From an uncultured Eubacterium sp. (GTDB lineage Bacteria > Bacillota > Clostridia > Oscillospirales > CAG-272): a DNA stretch of 64,000 nucleotides. The stretch covers positions 44,657 through 108,656 of the forward strand of contig UQUT01000004.1 in the NCBI GenBank assembly GCA_900544285.1, read 5' to 3'. A model generated the notes under the pieces. That model saw only the letters and a program-made list of their open reading frames with translations. It ran no database searches and had not been told where the DNA came from. The position numbers and the translations under genes are program-made. This document shows positions 51,217 to 60,628 of this stretch, one piece after another. How positions within the stretch are numbered: position 1 is the stretch's first letter; each line of letters starts with the position of its first letter.

Positions 51217-52464
51217 TTATTTGATTTCCGAAACGGTAAAGCCTTCCGAAGCGACAATTAAGCCGACGTCTCCGCTCGCGAAAAATTCTTTTCCTTCGCG
51301 ATAGATTACATCCGCGCCGTCGATTGAAATATCATCGCCGAGACTGTCCGCGATGAATATATCAGACGCCGAAAGCGCTGTCTCAAAGCACGAAAGCTTC
51401 TCCGAATATACAAACAGCATGTCCGTCGCTGCCTTGCAGAGACCGTCCTCGGGGCTTACATATCTCGTCCTTGAAGTGCCATCGGCATAAACATAAAAGT
51501 CATACATTTCGCCCGCAGACAGTCCGAAATCGCGCATGCAAACCGACGCACACGCCCTGTTCATTTTGAAAGTCGCGGCGCGATAAAGCGATTTTCCGTC
51601 ACGCACGACAATATCGGACGAAATCTCCTCCGAGCCTCCGAGATATCTTGTGTAGCCGTCGTAACTGGTGATATAGCCGTTTTCAAAGCCTGCCGCGATT
51701 ATCGTGTCGGCGATATAATCGATTATAAGCGCATCCTTCAGCCAATAAAAATCAAGATAATTTTTAATGCCGTTTTCGTTCATGAGTGATTTGTAGTCTT
51801 CCGATATTGTAAGCTTAACTTTGCAATCACCGAGAAGTTCAAGACGAATATCTCCTGCATTTATAAGCGCGGTCACCTTTGAAAAATAGTTGCGTATTTC
51901 ATCATTTTCATAAGGATCGTGCGATTTTGCCTCTTCGTCGTCCGTGCTGTCGAGCAGATCCGCATAGTCATAATAAACAGGCGCGAGATAAAGCAGTTTC
52001 AGCTTTTCCCCGTCCATTTTTTCAAGCGCCGAATAAAGCAGACTGTCAACCTCAACCTCCTCGCCGACGTGACGGCTTATATAAGCCACATTTTTCACAT
52101 CATTGCGCAGAAATTCGTCGTCAAAAACGAAATATGCCTTTTCCATCGCGTCCGTATACAGCAGGGAGAGCTGCTTGTATTCCGCGCTTGCGGAAAGATT
52201 GCCCGAGCCGATGTCATACATAAACCTGAAATCGTCGCCGCAGGTATACGCTCTGTCACTTCTGATGCTGACCTCGCGCCAGCCGCTTTCGCCCGAAAAA
52301 AGCAGATTTGCCGCATAGGCAAAAGCCATTGCCGCGATTATTATAAGCGCAACAATGGCTATTATTCTTCCTGTCGGATTTTTTTCTTCAAGCTCTATTT
52401 TTGTAACGGGCTTAACATCCGGAGTGCGTTTTTCGCCTCCGAAAAATCCTCTGCCTTTACTCAT
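51217..52464 (-). CDS. Membrane-anchored protein with weak ApbE-like pattern
   Basis: A 415-residue protein with a ~33-residue cytoplasmic head, one transmembrane helix (about 34-55) and a large exported domain. Parts recall FAD:protein FMN transferase (ApbE): ISRHVGEEVEVDSLLYSALEKM resembles the ISRLN...VEVSPELAELL segment, followed by the ALIIDYIADTIIAAGFENGYITSYDG stretch and a late CKAATDMLFVYS segment. The metal- and flavin-binding motifs of active ApbE (GGN, DALSTA) are not intact. It starts 12 bases after oppF and is the last gene of the opp operon. The ApbE link is tentative; otherwise it is hypothetical. Confidence 0.4.
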   Translation of the reverse strand: MSKGRGFFGGEKRTPDVKPVTKIELEEKNPTGRIIAIVALIIIAAMAFAYAANLLFSGESGWREVSIRSDRAYTCGDDFRFMYDIGSGNLSASAEYKQLSLLYTDAMEKAYFVFDDEFLRNDVKNVAYISRHVGEEVEVDSLLYSALEKMDGEKLKLLYLAPVYYDYADLLDSTDDEEAKSHDPYENDEIRNYFSKVTALINAGDIRLELLGDCKVKLTISEDYKSLMNENGIKNYLDFYWLKDALIIDYIADTIIAAGFENGYITSYDGYTRYLGGSEEISSDIVVRDGKSLYRAATFKMNRACASVCMRDFGLSAGEMYDFYVYADGTSRTRYVSPEDGLCKAATDMLFVYSEKLSCFETALSASDIFIADSLGDDISIDGADVIYREGKEFFASGDVGLIVASEGFTVSEIK

Positions 52465-52476
52465 ATCTTTTCACCG

Positions 52477-53790
52477 TCAAAGCAACGCCAGAAGCAGGCA
52501 TATCAAGAACAGCAAAAGCAGTCCGCCGCGCAGAATGAGTCCTATTATCGAGCCCTTTCTGCATGCCTTGAAGTTGCGGATATACTTGTGATGTTTGAAT
52601 ATCGCGCCCGCAATGAGCCCTGTTATCGGGAGGAAAAATCCTCCGACAGAATACCAGAGGCTACCCGTGTCATGAAGAGGCGTTTCGAGAATAATCTCTT
52701 TTGCCGCCGCTTCTTCGGCTCTTTCGTCATCAGTTGTTTGGGTTGACGTTGCGCCGGCGGGTGCAATGGTGATAGATTTGATGGGTTCGCCCTTCTCTCT
52801 TATCGCCTTGTATTCTTCAATTTCCTTTTTATTACCGAAGATATAATGGTCATGACCGATATACGTCATTTCGGGTTTATCTTCACTGTAATCATGAACG
52901 GAAGGATCGTAAGTAAAGAGAACCTTGTTCTTTTCAAGCTCGGGATCCGGTATCGGTATTGCCGATATAAGCGAGCGCGTATACGGATGGAGCGGATAAT
53001 TGAAGAGCTCCTCCGCCGTCGCAATTTCAACTATATCGCCTTTGTAAATAACGCCGATATGATCAGAAATAAAGCGGACGATCGAAAGGTCGTGCGCGAT
53101 AAAGAGGTATGTTGTTCCTCTTTCCTTCTGGAACTTTTTCAGAAGGTTGAGCACCTGTGCACGGATGGAAACGTCAAGCGCGGAGATAGGTTCGTCCGCA
53201 ACGACAAGTTCCGGCTCCATGACCATCGCTCTCGCGAGACCGATTCTCTGTCTCTGCCCGCCCGAAAACTCATGCGGGTATCTTGTCAGATGTTCGGGGA
53301 GAAGTCCGACCTCGTTTACCATGTTTTCAACCTTGCGTACTCTGTCAGCCTCGTTTTCAAAGAGGTGGAAGTTGTAAAGTCCTTCTGAAATTATATAGTC
53401 GACCGTTGCGCGTTCATTGAGCGACGCCGCCGGATCCTGAAACACCATCTGGATATTACGGATGACCTCGCGGTCAAGCGAATACGGAATCTTTCCGGAA
53501 ATACGCACGCCTTTATAGTCGATCTCGCCGCCGGCGCAGGGGTTAACCCTGATGACCGCACGGCCGATTGTCGTTTTTCCGGAGCCGGACTCACCGACGA
53601 GCGAAAACGTCTCGCCTTTGAGAATGTCAAACGAAGCATTTTTCACAGCCTTCACGGCACGGTCGCCTTTTCCGAATGTTATGTCAACATTTTTAAGAGA
53701 AAGAAGTATTTCCTTGCCTTCACTGTTCAGCGGTCCGTGTTCAGGCAAGTGATTTACCTTACGTTCGGTATTTTTATTTTCTTTTTTCAC
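52477..53790 (-). CDS. oppF: Oligopeptide ABC transporter ATPase OppF with transmembrane tail
   Basis: A 437-residue ATPase. The first ~290 residues are a standard OppF: Walker [10 protein letters not shown] (66-74), Q-loop [12 protein letters not shown], signature [15 protein letters not shown], Walker [13 protein letters not shown]-loop FIAHDLS and the HPYT motif. The remaining ~110 residues are unusual: a linker, then two hydrophobic segments (about 380-398 and 413-437) separated by a basic stretch ([17 protein letters not shown]). Ordinary OppF ends near 310-340 residues and is not membrane-spanning. The start is a GTG with GGAG upstream, 12 bases after oppD. Confidence 0.88.
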   Translation of the reverse strand: MKKENKNTERKVNHLPEHGPLNSEGKEILLSLKNVDITFGKGDRAVKAVKNASFDILKGETFSLVGESGSGKTTIGRAVIRVNPCAGGEIDYKGVRISGKIPYSLDREVIRNIQMVFQDPAASLNERATVDYIISEGLYNFHLFENEADRVRKVENMVNEVGLLPEHLTRYPHEFSGGQRQRIGLARAMVMEPELVVADEPISALDVSIRAQVLNLLKKFQKERGTTYLFIAHDLSIVRFISDHIGVIYKGDIVEIATAEELFNYPLHPYTRSLISAIPIPDPELEKNKVLFTYDPSVHDYSEDKPEMTYIGHDHYIFGNKKEIEEYKAIREKGEPIKSITIAPAGATSTQTTDDERAEEAAAKEIILETPLHDTGSLWYSVGGFFLPITGLIAGAIFKHHKYIRNFKACRKGSIIGLILRGGLLLLFLICLLLALL

Positions 53791-53802
53791 AGCCTGATTC
53801 TC

Positions 53803-55551
53803 CTATATGTTAAATGCTTTTATCAGTTTTTCGTGAATATCACGGATAGCCTCCGGCTTTTCAACCTTCGGCGCTCTCGGGTCAAGGAGCCATGTCTTTG
53901 CGTAATGCGTATCGGTCACGCGGAACATGGGCGGCTCTTTGAGCGTATCAACTTTGAGGCAATAGGGGTTTCTGGGGGCAAACGGGTCGCCGACGATACG
54001 GTTGTAAAGTGACGGCGGGGTGCCCGTGATCGAATAAAGCTTTGTGTCCCTCTGCGCAAGCTGAGGAAGTGACGAAAGCAATGCCCATGTATAAGGATGA
54101 CGCGGGTCATAGAATACCTCATCAACCTTTCCCAGTTCAACGACCTGTCCCGCATAAAGCACGGCAACTCTGTCAGCAACGTTTGCAACGACGCCAAGGT
54201 CGTGCGTGATGAATACGATTGTATATTGGAATTCCTTCTGAAGGTCTTTCAGGAGCTTCAGTATCTGCGCCTGGATTGTAACGTCCAGAGCCGTTGTCGG
54301 CTCGTCGCAGATAAGAATCTTCGGCTGACAGGAAAGCGCTATCGCGATAACTATTCTCTGTCTCATTCCTCCGGAATACTGGAAGGGGTAATCGTCGAAA
54401 CGGTTTTCCGCATTCGGTATGCCGACTTTTTTCATGAGAATGAGCGCGCGGGCTCTCGCCTCAACCTCCGAGCACTTCTGGTGCTTCATGATGATGGAGG
54501 TTATCTGCTTGCCGATTGTAATTATCGGATTGAGGGATGTCATCGGGTCCTGGAAGACCGTTGCGATCTTCTTTCCGCGGATCTGCCCCCAGTCCTGCGA
54601 ATACTGAACCTTTGCAAGGTTGATAATGCAGGTACCATGGAGCTTTTCATCCGTTTCGTCAAGATATCTGACTCTGAACACCGTTGAGTCGAAGATCGAG
54701 TTTCTCACATCCTCCGAGCCGAGATCAGTGCCGATCTGCATTGCCTTTTTCAGGCTCTTTTCAAGCGATCTTATAAGCTTTATGCGCTTGAAAAATCCGT
54801 AACGACCGACAGAAAGATAAACTTCCTTTGCGAGCACGTCGTTTCTTTCAAGCGTTTCCCCGCTGACTTCGCCCGAAATTTCATTTGCATATCTGAGCTT
54901 CAGTGCAGCCATTTTCTTTTCAAAGCCGCGGAGATAGCCGACATCCGCCTTCGCCTCTTTACGATGCCATTTTGCAAGAGCCGCTTTCTCATCGCGGAGC
55001 TTCTTTATCTCGGAATCATAATTCGAAATGCGCTTCGAGACCTCTTTGATTCTGTCTTTTTCCTTCGAAGGGTCGATTGTCTGTCTGAGGTTGAAATCCT
55101 CTGTTCTCTTGAACATAAGGTCTGCAATCTTTTCGTCAATCGCTTCGATTTCGTCGCCGCTAAGACCGAGCTTGTCGCGTCTCTCTGCCTTGAGGGCTAC
55201 CATTTCCCTATAAGCTTCCGAGCCGAGCTCGAGCTTTGAATAGCGGTTCAGTCTTTTTCTTATACCGGATACAAGCATGCGGTCGACTTTGCCCTTCTTT
55301 ACGCAGGTGTCGGCAAGTTCTTCATCGCTGAATACAATGCTGCCGCTGTCGACAAAGCCGTTTTCATCGAGCATGCCGGCAAATGTTTTTGTAAACACGG
55401 ATTTACCGGATCCCGACTCGCCGACTATCGCAATCGATTCGTTTTCATAAATATCAAGCGAAATTCCTCTGATGGCGGTCAGTATTCTTCCTCTGACGCG
55501 GAATTTCACCACAAGATCCTTTACGGAGAGCAAAACTTTGTTATTTTCCAT
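53803..55551 (-). CDS. oppD: Oligopeptide ABC transporter ATPase OppD with large internal insertion
   Basis: A 582-residue ATPase, about 230 residues longer than usual OppD. Walker A GESGSGKS is at 44-51, the Q-loop Gln at 334 (ATVFQDPMTSLNP), signature YSGGMRQR at 392-399, Walker B ILICDEP at 412-418 and H-loop ITHDLG near 449. The excess lies between Walker A and Q-loop (about 75-315) and is highly charged and helical (long Lys/Glu/Arg stretches, probable coiled coil). The C-terminal Cys cluster of OppD/DppD is not conserved: the segment reads DPFAPRNPYC, and the later CWL is TWL. The reading frame is intact, and GGGAGG precedes the ATG. Confidence 0.88.
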   Translation of the reverse strand: MENNKVLLSVKDLVVKFRVRGRILTAIRGISLDIYENESIAIVGESGSGKSVFTKTFAGMLDENGFVDSGSIVFSDEELADTCVKKGKVDRMLVSGIRKRLNRYSKLELGSEAYREMVALKAERRDKLGLSGDEIEAIDEKIADLMFKRTEDFNLRQTIDPSKEKDRIKEVSKRISNYDSEIKKLRDEKAALAKWHRKEAKADVGYLRGFEKKMAALKLRYANEISGEVSGETLERNDVLAKEVYLSVGRYGFFKRIKLIRSLEKSLKKAMQIGTDLGSEDVRNSIFDSTVFRVRYLDETDEKLHGTCIINLAKVQYSQDWGQIRGKKIATVFQDPMTSLNPIITIGKQITSIIMKHQKCSEVEARARALILMKKVGIPNAENRFDDYPFQYSGGMRQRIVIAIALSCQPKILICDEPTTALDVTIQAQILKLLKDLQKEFQYTIVFITHDLGVVANVADRVAVLYAGQVVELGKVDEVFYDPRHPYTWALLSSLPQLAQRDTKLYSITGTPPSLYNRIVGDPFAPRNPYCLKVDTLKEPPMFRVTDTHYAKTWLLDPRAPKVEKPEAIRDIHEKLIKAFNI

Positions 55552-55569
55552 TCGTCTTTACCTCCCCGA

Positions 55570-56547
55570 TCAGGTATGCGTTCTGGGGTCGGAAGCGTCG
55601 CCGAGGTTCTGTCCCACAACGTAGAGCACAACCGTGATTATCGACGCCACTGCAACAGGGCACCAGAATTCAGCCTCAAATCCGGGCGTGAGCATTGAGC
55701 CCTCAGCCTCGTAAATGAGTTTACCGAGCGACATATCGGACATCTGAAGTCCGATATACGAAAGGAACACTTCGTATGAAATATAAGAAGGAATTTCCGT
55801 TGCGGCAAGCGTAACTATTACGGAAACCATGAACGGAAGAATGTTCTTCATCGCTATGCGGAAGGTCGACGTGCCGAGGCACTTCGACGCAAGGTTATAT
55901 TCTCTGTCTCTGATGATGATGACCTGCGTTCTGATAAAGTACGCGATGCCGAGCCAGCCCGTGATTGTCAGTGCAAAGACCATCGTCCAGAAGCTGGCGG
56001 AAAGTATCATTACAAGCACGGAAATGAGAAGAATATAAGGAACGTTACCGATGATATTATAGACCTCCGTCATAATGACGTCAACACGCTTGGAAAGTCC
56101 CCATACGGCGCCGATTATAACGCCGACCGTCATATTGATGAGCGCACAGACAAACGCAAGGGAAAGCGATATTCTCGCGCCGCTCCAGAGAGCGTCAAAC
56201 GTCGACTGACCGACGCTTCCCGAACCGAATATCCAATGGATACTGAAGCCGAATTTTTCAATCGCGAGCTTAGGCGAAAGGTGCTTCGCGCCCTCAAGCA
56301 TGAGGTTTGCATACTTGTCATAGCCCGAGAACATCGGGTAAACATATGCGAATATAACAAGCACCGCGAGGATTGAAAGGATTATGATGTTTATCTTCTT
56401 TTTGAAGAAAACTCTCATAACCGAGCGCCAGTATGAATAGCGCGGAGCCGTGATTTTTTCCGCTTCCGCTTCGCTGTTGTCCACATGGGAAAACAGCTCT
56501 TCGTCCGTCATACCGAATTCATCGAGAGAAACGAGTTCTTTATTCAT
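55570..56547 (-). CDS. oppC: Oligopeptide ABC transporter permease OppC
   Basis: A 325-residue inner permease. A ~45-residue acidic cytoplasmic N-terminus is followed by six transmembrane helices and the EAA coupling loop (EYNLASKCLGTSTFRIAMKNILPFM). The family-specific FLSYIGLQMSDMSLGKLI and GQNLGDASDPR close the protein. The ATG at 56547 follows GAGGTG; a GTG at 56556 overlaps the oppB stop. It partners OppB. Confidence 0.92.
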   Translation of the reverse strand: MNKELVSLDEFGMTDEELFSHVDNSEAEAEKITAPRYSYWRSVMRVFFKKKINIIILSILAVLVIFAYVYPMFSGYDKYANLMLEGAKHLSPKLAIEKFGFSIHWIFGSGSVGQSTFDALWSGARISLSLAFVCALINMTVGVIIGAVWGLSKRVDVIMTEVYNIIGNVPYILLISVLVMILSASFWTMVFALTITGWLGIAYFIRTQVIIIRDREYNLASKCLGTSTFRIAMKNILPFMVSVIVTLAATEIPSYISYEVFLSYIGLQMSDMSLGKLIYEAEGSMLTPGFEAEFWCPVAVASIITVVLYVVGQNLGDASDPRTHT

Positions 56548-56552
56548 ATCTG

Positions 56553-58157
56553 TCACCTCGCTTTGCTTGAGAATGAAATTCTCGGGTCAACCAGAGCCAT
56601 CAGTATATCACCGAAAATTATCGAAAGTATCGAAAGAGTTGCATAGAACATTGTAAGTCCGACTATAACGCCGTTGTCATAGGTGTTGATAGCCGTTGTG
56701 AGAAGGTTACCGGCACCGGGAACGAGGTATACACGCTCCGTTATAATCGCACCGGAAAGCGCTCCGAAAACGCTCGCGGGGATACCGTGAACTATCGGGA
56801 TGACCGCGTTTTTCAGGATATGCTTGGAGAATATCTCTCCCTCCGAAAGACCGCCAGAACGCGCAAACTTGACGTAATCCGAGTTCATCTGGTCAACCAT
56901 GTAACGGCGGAGCCATTTCATAAGTCCCGCAATCGAAGGAAGCGCAAGAGAAACTATCGGAAGGATATACATCATCTTCGTCTCGCTTTCCATAAGGAAC
57001 GAGGTCGGAAGTCCGATTTTGCCGCCTATCGCCTTGAACATAAAAATGTAAGCCAAGGACGGCACCGCCAGGATGAACACGATATAAATCGTGCCGATTT
57101 TGTCAACCAGTTTATCCTTCTTTCTCGCCATGATTATGCCGAGAGGAATTGCAAGAAAATATGACATTATAACCGCGATTATGCCGATTATAAACGAATA
57201 TCCGAGCTTTGACCGGTTGTTTTTGACCGAGCCCGTGTTGATATAATCGTCGGCATAGCGGTCGGAATAGATGTCTGCCGTGTCCTTTGCGCCCGCATAG
57301 GCATATGTTGCGGAGTGAAGATCATATGCGCTGTCTTCAACAAATCCTGTGGGGTAGACCGTTTCTGATTTTATATAAGCACCCTGAGACTGAGTCATCG
57401 TCTGGAAAACGTCAACATTGCGGTTTACGGAAATCGAAATACCGAGGTTGATCTTCACCAGATTCTGATGAACATAAGGGAATTTATTGTCGAAGTAAAC
57501 AAGATATTTATATTTTGTGCCGTTTCCCATGATTGCGGGCGAGAATTTGTCTTTCACAACTTCTCCCGTTTCCGGCATTGTGTTATATACGGGGTCATAA
57601 AGAGTGAAGCTGAGCCCTCTGTTTTCGAGTTCCTGATCTTCAACATAATGAATGTTATCGACAGAAACGATTCTTCCGAAGAAAGCAAGCACTCTCTTGA
57701 TCATCGGAGTATTTTTATAAGCAAACAGCTGCTGTTTGCCGCCGCTGGCAACCTTTTTGGATGAAACCATCACAGCGTCCAGACGGACAACAGTATACCC
57801 CATCGAGTCGCAGTATTCCTGAAATTTTTCCGTATATTCCTTTACGATTTCGGAATCCTTGTCCGCCGTGCGTCCGATTGAAGTCGCCGCGGAACGTGTC
57901 TCCTCGTCAATTTCGCCCTCTTTCAGGAGCGAATTAAGATAGTCGTTATATGTGAAATAGTCAAGATAGCCGAATTTTTTCCATTGCGAATATTTATATA
58001 TCTCACGGTCATTGTTGACTCGCTTTGTGAACGTGCCGTCATTGGCAAATATGAGCTCGCGGTCCATAAAGGTATAAACCAGAAGCATAACTATCGCAAC
58101 GACGATTACCACGGAAATAACCCCGTGAAGCAACCGTTTCAGTAAGTATTTTGTCAT
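56553..58157 (-). CDS. oppB: Oligopeptide ABC transporter permease OppB/AmiC with large extracellular domain
   Basis: A 534-residue permease. Helix 1 is at about 8-30; a ~280-residue extracytoplasmic domain follows; then five helices from about 315. The EAA loop is YVKFARSGGLSEGEIFSKHILKNAVIPI and the end is DPRISFSSKAR. Ordinary OppB is about 310 residues, but streptococcal AmiC has a comparably long loop between helices 1 and 2, so the design has precedent. The domain probably contacts the binding protein or peptide. A stable hairpin lies between this gene and oppA. Confidence 0.9.
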   Translation of the reverse strand: MTKYLLKRLLHGVISVVIVVAIVMLLVYTFMDRELIFANDGTFTKRVNNDREIYKYSQWKKFGYLDYFTYNDYLNSLLKEGEIDEETRSAATSIGRTADKDSEIVKEYTEKFQEYCDSMGYTVVRLDAVMVSSKKVASGGKQQLFAYKNTPMIKRVLAFFGRIVSVDNIHYVEDQELENRGLSFTLYDPVYNTMPETGEVVKDKFSPAIMGNGTKYKYLVYFDNKFPYVHQNLVKINLGISISVNRNVDVFQTMTQSQGAYIKSETVYPTGFVEDSAYDLHSATYAYAGAKDTADIYSDRYADDYINTGSVKNNRSKLGYSFIIGIIAVIMSYFLAIPLGIIMARKKDKLVDKIGTIYIVFILAVPSLAYIFMFKAIGGKIGLPTSFLMESETKMMYILPIVSLALPSIAGLMKWLRRYMVDQMNSDYVKFARSGGLSEGEIFSKHILKNAVIPIVHGIPASVFGALSGAIITERVYLVPGAGNLLTTAINTYDNGVIVGLTMFYATLSILSIIFGDILMALVDPRISFSSKAR

Positions 58158-58180
58158 AAGCCGTATTCTCTCATTATATG

Positions 58181-58221
58181 CATAATAAGGGGACAGGAAA
58201 AATCACCGTCCCCTTATTATG
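58181..58221 (-). other. Perfect 14-bp inverted repeat between oppA and oppB
   Basis: CATAATAAGGGGAC (58181-58194) and GTCCCCTTATTATG (58208-58221) flank a 13-base loop. There is no T run after the stem on the minus strand, so it is more likely a 3'-end stabilising or processing hairpin than a full terminator. Confidence 0.7.
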
Positions 58222-58256
58222 ACTGTTATTTATTTAATTTTTATTGAGGCAAAAAA

Positions 58257-60482
58257 TCAATAAAGACCGATGCTCTTCGTCATGTAGCCGTCGCCGTCCG
58301 GGAGCATTGTATCAAGATAAGTGGAAGGATCGCCGTAGTCAGGACCCCAACCGGAGTTATCCATGATATTATAGTTCATGCCGTCACCCGTGGACGGATA
58401 ATAGCCTGCGTAGTACCAGTTAAGAGCGTTTGAACCGCCGCACTTGATAAGTCTGATTTCAACAAGTCCTTCAAGAGAAGACTCGATGGTCTGCTTGAGA
58501 GCGTTTGCTCTGTTGGCGTATGTCTGGTGTACATCGAAGTAAGGAAGTTCAAGGATGATCGGGTTTTCCTTGGAGATTTCAACGCCTTCTGCCTTGAGCT
58601 CTTCGATAGCCTTCTTGAGGTTTTCGCGAGCATAGTCAACGTTGTACCAGCCGTCAAAGCCTGCGGAAGAACCGACGCCTTCGTCAGCCGTAGGATCCCA
58701 AACTTTAACCTTTATGCCGTCAGCGTCGAGCTGAGCCTGAAGGATTTCGCCATAGTATGTGCCCTTCTTGAATGTCTTGTCTTCGCCGCCGATCTTGACA
58801 GTTACGTCTTCCTCAAGGGATACGAATGTGCCGGGAACGTAAGAGTTAACAAGGTTTGTATACTTAAGGTCGTCGCCCTGTGTCGTTGCGTTGTAAACGC
58901 TGCGGTCAAGAGCTGTTACGATTGCAAGACGGAAGTTCTTGTTCTCCATTGCAAGGTTTGTTCTGACCTTATCCATGTCGTTCATCTGAGAAACTGCAAC
59001 AGTTGCGTCGTTGAAGTTAGCGTAAGCTGCACGGTAGAGGTTGAGGAACATCGGGTAAGCAGTTGCGTCTGTGCCGGAAACATAAGCATATTTATCAAAC
59101 ATGCCGTCTTCCTTAGCCTTCGCGATAGCCTGAGTAACAAGGCCTGCGCCTGCGAATGTGCCATCCTTCATGAGCGTATAAGACTCTGTAGGATCCTGAC
59201 CGTCAATGAATCTCCAAACGATCTTCTTGAGGTTTACGTTGTCCTTGTTCCAGTATGTGGGGTTGAGGTCGAATACGACGGAGTTCTTCTCTGTTGCGGA
59301 TGTTACGAGGTACGGACCGCAGTAAGCGATGTTTTCAAAAGAAGTACCGTATGTGTACGTGTCCTTCTCTTTTGCTGCCGCATATTCTTCCATACCGAAA
59401 GCGCCGCCCTTTGCACGGAAGTACTTTTCGCTGATAGGAGCGAAGCAACCGTATCCGAGCATTGTTGTGAAGAATGAGCAGGGCGCTTCAAGAGTATAAA
59501 CGAGCGTGTAGGCATCAACAGCCTTAACGCCAACCTGGTCGAAGTCTGTGATTTCGCCTGCCATGTACTCTGTAGCGTTCTTGATCTTGCCGTCAACGAG
59601 GAATTCAAGACCTTCCTGAGCGTCCATCATGTGCTGCATGCCCCTTACGAAGCTGGTTGCCGTAACGTCTTCGATAACGTTGCCCTGATAGTCAACCCAT
59701 TTAACACCCTTACGGAGGTGGAATGTGTATGTGAGGCCGTCTTCGGAAACTTCATAAGACTCTGCAAGTGCGGGTCTCTGAACGTTTTCAACATCGTACT
59801 CAAAAAGTCCGTCATAAGTGTTTACGATAGCTTCGGCATCAGCAGCCTGCGATGTTGCAAGTGCGTCCCATGTCGTAGGATCGGATGTGTATCCGAAAGT
59901 ATATACGTCGTTGAGCTCATAGCCCTTGCCTGTGAGATAGCTCTTTGCCCAAGCTTCATACGTGCCTGTGCCCTTGAGCTCTGCCCATTTAGCCTTCATC
60001 TCGTCACGAACCTCGGGTGTAAGCGGATCGCCCTTGACGATGACAGCCTGATGGAATCTGTCGGAGTCGTTGCCCCAGAGCACGGATGTGATCGTATAGG
60101 GAGCAACTCTGGATATAGCATAGTTACCGCCCTTTGAAGACGAGGGGAGCATTACGCCCTGACCGAGAAGCTTAGCCTCTGCAATTGCCATGAGAGCAAA
60201 TCTTTCGGATGTGCTCTTAGCTACAAGAGCTTTCTGATAGTATTCGTTGAATTCTCCGAGAACCTTCTGATAGAGATCGTCGGAAACTTCTGCGTGGGTC
60301 TTGCCTGCGTAGGGATCCGTGGGTGTCTTGGGATTTACTACTGTCGAGCCGCCGGTTGTTGTTCCGTTTGTTGTTGTGCCGTCTGTTGTGCCGGAGGGCT
60401 TTTTGTCACCGTTGCAGGACGCAACCGCAAGAGCAACCATGCAAAGAGCGAGGGCAAGAGCCAAAATCTTTGTGATTTTCAT
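58257..60482 (-). CDS. oppA: Oligopeptide-binding lipoprotein OppA
   Basis: A 741-residue family 5 solute-binding protein. The lipobox VASC gives lipidated Cys23, then a Thr/Gly-rich linker. The family core includes TFGYTSDPTTWDALATSQAADAEAIVNTYDGLFEYD, LAESYEVSEDGLTYTFHLRKGVKW and, later, FRLAIVTALDRSVYN; it ends with a region around NSGWGPDYGDPSTYLD. It captures peptides for OppBCDF. The ATG at 60482 follows AAAAGGAGAA; a longer frame from 60587 lacks a signal. Codon use looks optimised, as for an abundant protein. The promoter is 150 bases upstream with a structured leader. Confidence 0.94.
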   Translation of the reverse strand: MKITKILALALALCMVALAVASCNGDKKPSGTTDGTTTNGTTTGGSTVVNPKTPTDPYAGKTHAEVSDDLYQKVLGEFNEYYQKALVAKSTSERFALMAIAEAKLLGQGVMLPSSSKGGNYAISRVAPYTITSVLWGNDSDRFHQAVIVKGDPLTPEVRDEMKAKWAELKGTGTYEAWAKSYLTGKGYELNDVYTFGYTSDPTTWDALATSQAADAEAIVNTYDGLFEYDVENVQRPALAESYEVSEDGLTYTFHLRKGVKWVDYQGNVIEDVTATSFVRGMQHMMDAQEGLEFLVDGKIKNATEYMAGEITDFDQVGVKAVDAYTLVYTLEAPCSFFTTMLGYGCFAPISEKYFRAKGGAFGMEEYAAAKEKDTYTYGTSFENIAYCGPYLVTSATEKNSVVFDLNPTYWNKDNVNLKKIVWRFIDGQDPTESYTLMKDGTFAGAGLVTQAIAKAKEDGMFDKYAYVSGTDATAYPMFLNLYRAAYANFNDATVAVSQMNDMDKVRTNLAMENKNFRLAIVTALDRSVYNATTQGDDLKYTNLVNSYVPGTFVSLEEDVTVKIGGEDKTFKKGTYYGEILQAQLDADGIKVKVWDPTADEGVGSSAGFDGWYNVDYARENLKKAIEELKAEGVEISKENPIILELPYFDVHQTYANRANALKQTIESSLEGLVEIRLIKCGGSNALNWYYAGYYPSTGDGMNYNIMDNSGWGPDYGDPSTYLDTMLPDGDGYMTKSIGLY

Positions 60483-60628
60483 GTGTGTTTTTCTCCTTTT
60501 CATAATATTTTTTATTCTGTTTCCCTTTGGGAAAACGGAATTACCGCCGATAGCTTTGTTTAGTATGAGCAAAAGGCGGTATATCATTCACTCATTTGTT
60601 TTTCAAACCTATGAATAATATTTTATAC

